In this document: in pieces, positions 57,501 through 64,000 of the stretch
Numbering within the stretch: the stretch's first letter is position 1
How the letters are laid out: each line of letters opens with the position of its first letter
Assembly: GCA_013399015.1 (NCBI GenBank)
Contig: VWZX01010552.1
Location: 254,824-318,823 of the forward strand
Source of the DNA: Galbula dea
Lineage: Eukaryota > Chordata > Aves > Piciformes > Galbulidae
Direction: 5' to 3'
DNA: 64,000 nt
Notes under the pieces: model-generated
Databases searched by the model: none
What the model was told of the DNA's origin: nothing
The model's input: only the letters and a program-made list of their open reading frames with translations
Program-made: the position numbers and the translations under genes

Positions 57501-60500
57501 TGGCGAGACACACACACGGCACATGTAGACTCCTACTCGGCGCCTCAATGGTAATGAAAAGGCACAGAGGCTTCTGCCAGAAAACAAAGAGGCAGCGGCA
57601 GAGCTGGGGGTGGGGAAAACTCTCCACTGCCCAAGAGGATCCCTGCAGAGGCAGCAGGATGCTGCCTTGGCTCCACCACAGCTAGTCACCGCCACAAGCC
57701 TAAGGTGGCACCCACTCGCCTAGCGCAGGAAGTCCAGAGGGCGGGCCAGCTCCCTCTTCCCCTCGTCAAGGCAGCGCCAGGTGGAAAGTGCCAGAGGACA
57801 GGCGCAAGCCAGGCCCAGGACAACAGCTGGACACAAGAGGAAAATTCCTCGAGCCTGTCTCTGCTTCATAAAAAGCTGCATCTTTTCACCTCGAGCATCA
57901 CCACCCCTGGGGGGAAGGCACAGATGGCACTGTGCCTGCAAGCTGTGACACCAGGGCAATCTGCAGAACTCAAGGCGTCAGCCTTGCAGCAGCACAGCAG
58001 TGTTGACAGTCACTCTGGGGCAACAAAGAACACACCTGCAGCAAAAGCAAGCCCCTGGCCACCCAGGCTCAGGGACATGATGGCCAGCTCCCTTCCAGTC
58101 ATCGGGTCGCTCTCCAGGGACAGTGGCTTAAGGGATGAGGACGTTGGCCAGTGGATAACCACACAGACTGTCTGCTCCACTCCAGACCTCAGTGCCAACT
58201 GCAACTGATAGAAAATTTTCCACCCTTGGTGATTACAAAGTCACATGCCTGTGCAGTTGGTCACAGGATGACCATGTGAGGGCAAACAGGTCCTGGCAGA
58301 GGGGTAGGAACCACTTCTGTTCTGCGCTTGCATAATGCCTGGTGTCTTTGGCTGTGACCGTGGCACCAATGTGCTGCCACATTTCAAGTTTAATAAGGAC
58401 ATTTGTCAAAGGTAGGCGTGCCCTCTGTTCAAGCAGCACTAGATCCTCAGGATACTAAGCAATGCACAATGGTTAGCATTCACAATCCTTTTAATCTGAT
58501 GTCTCAAGAGGAAGAATAGTGTCCTGGTATTTGCATCAGAAGCAGCGGAAATGTCCTGTCCCATTTACACTTGATCCTGGGCCATGCACTGTGGGAAGTG
58601 TGCAGCATGAATATTCCAGCCCACTCTCCATCATTACAAACGGGGTACAGAAAGTGAGCCCCTGACAAGGAGCCCCAGGTGGGGCTGACGCTTTGTGAAT
58701 TGGGTGACAGGACCTCTTTTGCTCTCACTTCTGCTGTTTCCACTTTTCTCCCTCTGGCCAACCCACATACAGCCACAGCCATTCATAGCCTGATAGCCTC
58801 TCCTCACCAAGACAGCTCCCTCTGTTCCTTGATGCCCAGTAGCCATCCACATTGCCTGATGCCAGATGCACAAACCTTTACCTTCCCCACATCCTTCATA
58901 TGGCAGCTGGGCTCTGCATTCCTGTAAGTATGCTCCTTCTCACACCCACCCCAATCCTGTCCTCTACCTAATCAGATGCTGCCCTGTTTACATGCACCCC
59001 CATGCATATTCCCAATGTCCCCAGCTCTCTACTCAAGCTTTGTTGCTTCCTCATCACTGAACTTACACCAGTTTCTCCCATCTCCAGCTGCCACTCACCT
59101 ACAGTCATACAAGCCCAAGCCTCCCTTGCACACACCCCACTGACAGTCCCCAAAACCCATCTGGGAGAGCAACATCACCTTTCCTTCTCTCCCTAAACAG
59201 GCACCACGGCACTGCAGAGCAGTGGAGAAGGTCCTGGGTATGCTGCATTACCCTGAACAACTCCAGTTACAGGCATCAAAACTGCATGTGGGAAAAGGGT
59301 GCAGGCAAAGTGCCTGCGGTGGGGAGGGCAGCAAGAATTGTTCATGCAACATTTACCCCATGGGAACTGCCTGTCCACACTGCAACCCCTCTTGCAATAC
59401 ACTTCCTTTTACAGTAAGAGCCTCCATGAGACGTGCTTGGGCACAGGCACTCAGGCCTTTGGCATGGGGTTACCAGCCTGCAGATAAGGCAGCAGCAGCT
59501 GTGGGGACATTCAGCATCTTTTCCACTCCCTGTGCTAGACATCTGGGTAGCACAAGGGGAGGAGATACCACACATACACACACCCCCACACACATGGCCA
59601 GGCACACCCACCCAACTTACCTCATTTCAGTTGCAATTTAAAAACTCCCAAGCCTACTGCAGGCCAGAGCAGTGAGACAGGCTGGGCAGGGATTCGGGCC
59701 ATAAGGGTGAGGCTTTGCACATCTCTGACTGTAAAGACCTGGACACACCCAGGGCTACTGCAGGGAAGAAGGATTCCCACCGTGAATTCAATGTTCTGTG
59801 CCTTGTCAGGGAAAAGGGAAGCCTCTCGTTCCCCTGAGACCGAAGGTGAAAGAGAAACACCCTACTAGCGTTCAGAAAAGGGTGTCACAGCTGTCACCTA
59901 AGCACTCACACTGTTGTCTGTAAAGGAGGCAAACACAGGAGACCACTAGCACCTTTGAAGGGAAATGAGGGGGTAGGAGGGATTAGAATGTCTGACTGCA
60001 GGCAAGCCCCTATAGAGAGCACCAGAAGACACAGCCGAGCTCCTGTTTCATCCTGTGAAACTAGCAAACCTCCTGGTCCACTTCTGGGGTCACACCAGCA
60101 GCAGAGTCCTCTACTTGGTGCATTTGCCACTCCCTCCATGGGGGCTGGGCTCCCGCAGGGCTGCCAGGGCTCTGAGCAACACACATGGCCAGGAATGCCC
60201 CTGTCATGGAATGGGGAATCCAACTGGCACCTGCATATTTCTTGGAGATGAATGCCGCCAAGGCTCAACTGGTGCTTTGTAGGGCTATCTGGCAGATGCA
60301 GCCTGCAAAGACTACACAGCATTGAGGCATTTTCCTATCAGTATCCTAGTCTTCCTAGAAGTGATAGTGAACAGGGAGAGGCTCAAGACCTAGCTGCATC
60401 CCCAGACAACGCACCTGCATAGGACATAGCCCCTTATCAGTCCCTGCAAGACATTCAGGCCTTTACGCAAACTCTGTTTGCTGCTACTGTTGCAACCCAC

Positions 60501-60964
60501 GATTTGTTCTGCTGCTTCTGTGGGAACACAAAGCTCAGAGACATGGGAAACCAGCTTAACTATGGCAAATGGATCCAAAACACCTTCAGCCCTGGTGGCA
60601 GCTGTGCCGCTAGGGACACAGATATCCCCTGAGACTTGATCCTCTTAGGGACAGACAGCCCATGTAAGACCCAAGAGCTATCCACAGACTAGGAGGAACC
60701 ACCTCATCCCTGGCCACACAGTGCTTTACTCATGCAGCTGGGAATGGACCCCACGGGCCTCTTAGATCAGATTACTGGATCCAGCTGCTTTTGATGGGTT
60801 TGGATGTATCTTGTACTTGGGGATATCCAAGTAATGCAAGAGTGCTCAGAGTAGTATTGAGCAGACTGCTGAGGAAGGGAGAGCACATAAGGCTCTGAGC
60901 AAGACGGCAGCTCAGCATCAACAAACCCAAGAGAAAGTCTGAGGACAAGCAACTTGAGAAGGGA
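51513..60964. other. Region without an identified gene
   Basis: About 9.4 kb. Some stretches are open and have splice-like borders on either strand (51.70-51.77, 52.32-52.41, 53.59-53.79, 54.64-54.79 and 55.51-55.66 kb), but I could not tie them to a family or chain them in phase. A moderately GC-rich, CpG-bearing zone at about 56.6-57.8 kb could hold an ATOSB leader exon and promoter. No repeat, LTR or RNA gene was recognised with confidence. Confidence 0.4.
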
Positions 60965-61775
60965 CCCAGGGACTTGGTCTACTTGGATTTTTGTAAGGCC
61001 TTCGATACAGTTCCTGATGACATCCTCATCTCAAAACTGGTGAGATGTGGATTTGATGAGTGGACTGTTCGATGGATAAGAAATTGGTTGGAAGGATGCT
61101 ATCAGAGAGTCGTGGTTAATGGCTCTTTGTCCGGGTGGAGAGCAGTGATGAGTGCTGTCCCCCAGGGCTCCGTCTTGGGACCGGTGCTCTTCAACACCTT
61201 CATCAATGACCTGGACATGGGTATCGAGTGCACCCTCAGCAAGTTTGCAGATGACACAAAGCTGAGTGGTGTGGTTGATACACCAGAGGGGCGAGATGCC
61301 ATCCAAAAGGATCAGGATAAACTTGAAGAATGGGTCCAGGAGAATAGAATGGGGTTTAATAAATCTAAATGTAAGGTCCTGCACTTGGGTAGGAGTAATC
61401 CTGGCTACGAGTACAGACTGGGTGAGGAACTCATTGAAAGCAGCCGTGCAGAGAAGGACTTGGAGGTCCTGATAGATGGAAAGCTGGATATGAGCCAGCA
61501 ATGTATATTCGCAGCCCAAAAGCCAACCGCATCCTGGGCTGCATCAGGAGAGGCCCGACCAGGAGGTCTAGGGAGGTGATTCTCCCCCTCTACTCTGCCC
61601 TNTTGCCCAGGGAGGTTGTGGATACCCCATCCCTGGCAGTGTTTAAGGCCAGGCTGGATGTGGCCCTGGGCAACCTGGTCTAGTGATTGGCATCCCTGCC
61701 CATGGTGGGAGGGTTGGAACTAGATAATCTTTAAGGTCCCTTCCAACCTGAGCCATTCTATGATTCCATGACTAA
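60965..61775 (+). mobile_element. CR1 LINE fragment with assembly collapse
   Basis: Sense to plus. RT motifs: VYLDFCKAFDTVPDDILISK, AVPQGSVLGPVLFNTFINDL, then FADDTKLSG and LEVLIDGKLDMSQQC. The 3' part reads REVVDTPSLAVFKARLDVAL and ends ATTCTATGATTCCATGAC. A single N at 61602 joins YSA directly to LPREVV, so the block that normally carries HLEYC and ERVQRR is missing. Confidence 0.9.
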
Positions 61776-62711
61776 TATAGGCTCATGGGAATATTCAAGA
61801 CTTTGAAAATGCACATAAAAACATCTGGAGAGCTTGGACATCCTCTCATTCTCTGCCAGTAGGGAGAGAGATGTAGCTATCGCTGCAGGTCAGCTCTGCC
61901 CATGCACTATACCTACATGCAATCTCCTTTGCTCTGGTTCATTACTCTTCCAGTAAGAAGGGACAAACACTAAATACCCTTTGGGTACTTAGGCACTGAA
62001 CACCAGCTTCTCAGTGTCAGGCACCAAGGTCAAAGCTCAGAGACACAATAAATAGCAAAGTGAAGCTGTTTCTGAAGACAAGGCTGGTAAGGCTGACAGC
62101 AGCCAGCCTTGCAGAAGGACAGGATCAGGAAAAGAGTAGCCATAAGAACAAAAGGCTGGCAAAGAAACAGAAAATACTGGGAGCAAGTAATTCTTTCCAA
62201 CCCATCCTCTGGACTCATCTCAGGATGGCCAGGCAGCTGGAGCCTTTACAAAGGGTCCTGCTGTCTTCCCCGGCAACCGTCACTGTCTTTGGGACAGACA
62301 CAGTGGGGAAGATAAACCCGAAGCCCTTACAACCAGAGGGCCAGGGTCCAGTGTTCACCCCACTCTCTCAACAGTGCTAGCACCCTCCTACAGATCACTG
62401 TTCTGCTCTGCCAGAAGAGAAGGTTTACTGCCCCACGCTTCGCTGCTAACTGGCTTTTTGTGCTTTCATAGGGAGGGAATAATGCACACCTCTGGAGAGA
62501 TGGCCAAGACAGGTAGGAGGTAAAGCAATGAGCTGGGCAATGCTGGTAAGGCAATGCCTCCATCCCCTGGCACTGCTAATAGTGTATGGATGAGACAAAC
62601 CAAGGCAGGAGAAGGAGAGAAACAGAACAACTGAGACCTCCATTTGCCCCCAAGGCAAACAGGCCATGAAATGCTACATTCCCAAGCACCCCAATAACCA
62701 GAGAACTGGGG
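61776..62711. other. Unique sequence between CR1 copies
   Basis: No coding exon, RNA gene or repeat was recognised. Confidence 0.4.
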
Positions 62712-62948
62712 AACAACAGTGGGAAGGGACGTCAGGAGGTTTCAGTCCAATCCTGCTGACAGCAGGGCCAAGCTCAAGTAGGTTGCTTTTGGTTTGCCCC
62801 TGCCAAGGGCTGAAAGTCTCCAAATGTGGAGATCACCTCACTTCTCCATGCCCTTCTCCAGAGCCTAACCTCCTTTATGGAGAAATATCTTTCCTAATAT
62901 CTGATTGGGATTTCCCTTGTGTGCTGTTGCCTCTTTTCCTGTCCCTGG
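62712..62948 (-). mobile_element. Old CR1 LINE 3' fragment
   Basis: Diverged. It resembles the CR1 3' region in reverse: GGGAAGGGACGTCAGGAGGT, then CTCCTTTATGGAGAAATATC, TTTCCTAATATCTGATTGGG and TTGCCTCTTTTCCTGTCCC. The tail units are lost. Minus orientation. Confidence 0.65.
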
Positions 62949-63338
62949 GCACTTCCTAGGACAGCCCAGCTCTGGCTTCTCTCCAAACCCACAGCTGCTG
63001 GCAATGGTCACAGTCCCTTCATTCCCCTCTCTTTCTAAGCCTGCACAAACCCACCGTGCTCAGCCTGTACCCACTGCAGCACATCAGAACCCCACACAAG
63101 GCCAGAGCTCCAGCACCACTCTGGAGCCTGCAAGCCTCCAACCTGCCCAACCAAGGGTGCCACAAGGGAGGACAGGAGGTATGTGCAGCCACCACTGAGT
63201 AGCAGACACAAGCACACCTTAGGGGTGTTTTAAAAAAAGGGACTCACCTCAAGACTGAGACCAATGCCGGCTGGTTTTGTTCAAGTATTTGATCTTTGCT
63301 TTGATTGGCAGCAGTATCATTGCCTGCTGCAACACACC

Positions 63339-64000
63339 TATAGAATCATAGAATCGATTGGGTTGGAAAAGACCTCAGAGATCATCAAGTCCAACCCTTG
63401 GTCCAACTCCAGTCTGTTTACTAGATCATGGCACTCAGTGCCATGTCCAACCTCAGTTTAAAAACCTCCAGGGACGGTGAATCCACCACCTCCCTGGGCA
63501 GGCCATTCCAATGCCTGACCACTCTCTCTGTAAAGAATTTCTTTCTAATATCCAGCCTAAATTTCCCCTGGCAGAGCTTAAGCCCGTGCCCCCTTGTCCT
63601 ATTGCTAACTGCCTGGGAGAAGACACCAATCCCCACCTGGCTATAACTTCCCTTCAGATAGTTATAGAGAGTGATGAGGTCACCTCTAAGCCTTCTCTTC
63701 TCCAGACTAAACAACCCCAGCTCCCTCAGCCTCTCCCCATAGGTCTTGTGTTCCAGTCCCTTCACCAGTCTTGTTGCTCTTCTCTCGACCTGCTCCAGCA
63801 CTTCAATATCTTTCCTGAACTCAGGGGCCCAGAACTGAGCACAGTACTCCAGGTGTGGCCTCTCCAATGCAGAGTACCGGGGAAGGATCACTTCCCTTGT
63901 CCTGTTGACCACACTATTTTTGATACAGGACAGGATACCATTGGCCTTCTTGGCCACCTGGGCACACTGCTGGCTCATGTTGAGCTTCCTATCAATTAGC
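63339..64000 (-). mobile_element. CR1 LINE fragment, runs off the right edge
   Basis: Minus orientation. It starts with the reversed tail ATAGAATCATAGAATCGATT and GGTTGGAAAAGACCTCAGAG. Read on the minus strand it keeps an open RT C-terminal frame of 185 codons: MSQQCAQVAKKANGILSCIK, HLEYCAQFWAPEFRKDIEVL and EKRRLRGDLITLYNYLKG. It is one of the less damaged copies here. Confidence 0.92.

Noticed and set aside
63421..63978. 185-codon open frame as a gene
   Set aside because: CR1 RT C-terminal region with a CR1 tail beside it.
1..64000. CRISPR arrays, tRNA or rRNA genes, operons, phage or plasmid features
   Set aside because: None seen; the repeats present are CR1, one LTR and short tandem duplications in an animal genome.

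Overview
The window looks like bird nuclear DNA. It holds many CR1-type LINE fragments in both orientations with the avian 3' tail (repeats close to ATTCTATG), compact introns, and five intron-split vertebrate genes in the order seen at human 9p13.3. That region is on the Z chromosome in birds; this last point is inference from synteny, since nothing in the window names a chromosome. No bacterial, plasmid, CRISPR or operon features were seen.

Layout (all protein genes on the minus strand, so transcription runs right to left): VCP first coding exon and promoter (about 1-1000); FANCG, 13 coding exons (1580-14496); PIGO, 10 coding exons (19456-32475) with an extra 5' untranslated exon near 33.0 kb; STOML2, 10 coding exons (33766-38855); ATOSB (FAM214B), 7 coding exons (40734-47223). 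I rebuilt the exon chains by reading consensus splice sites and checking phase. They close in frame to about 634, 1087, 361 and 606 residues. From about 47.3 kb to 64 kb no gene could be identified; this part holds CR1 copies, a few unassigned open stretches with splice-like borders, and a moderately GC-rich zone that could carry ATOSB 5' untranslated exons.

The genes sit head to tail at short distance. The ATOSB poly(A) signal is about 190 bases upstream of the STOML2 start codon. The STOML2 3' end lies within about 0.6 kb of the PIGO first exon. The FANCG stop is about 1.3 kb from the VCP start codon. The encoded functions are separate housekeeping jobs: AAA ATPase, Fanconi anaemia core complex, GPI anchor synthesis in the ER, mitochondrial prohibitin-like scaffold, and a nuclear regulator. 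The linkage is conserved synteny and not a pathway.

Mobile DNA: at least thirteen CR1 pieces, one nested CR1 pair, and one 340-base solo LTR with a perfect 5-base target duplication. Four single-N positions and one run of 38 N mark assembly joins; at least two have collapsed or duplicated sequence. I found no convincing new biological system. The most useful unusual points are strand-skewed first introns in PIGO and STOML2, a CR1 abutting a STOML2 splice donor and another at its poly(A) site, a short uORF in PIGO, a poison-exon-like segment in FANCG, and the assembly faults.
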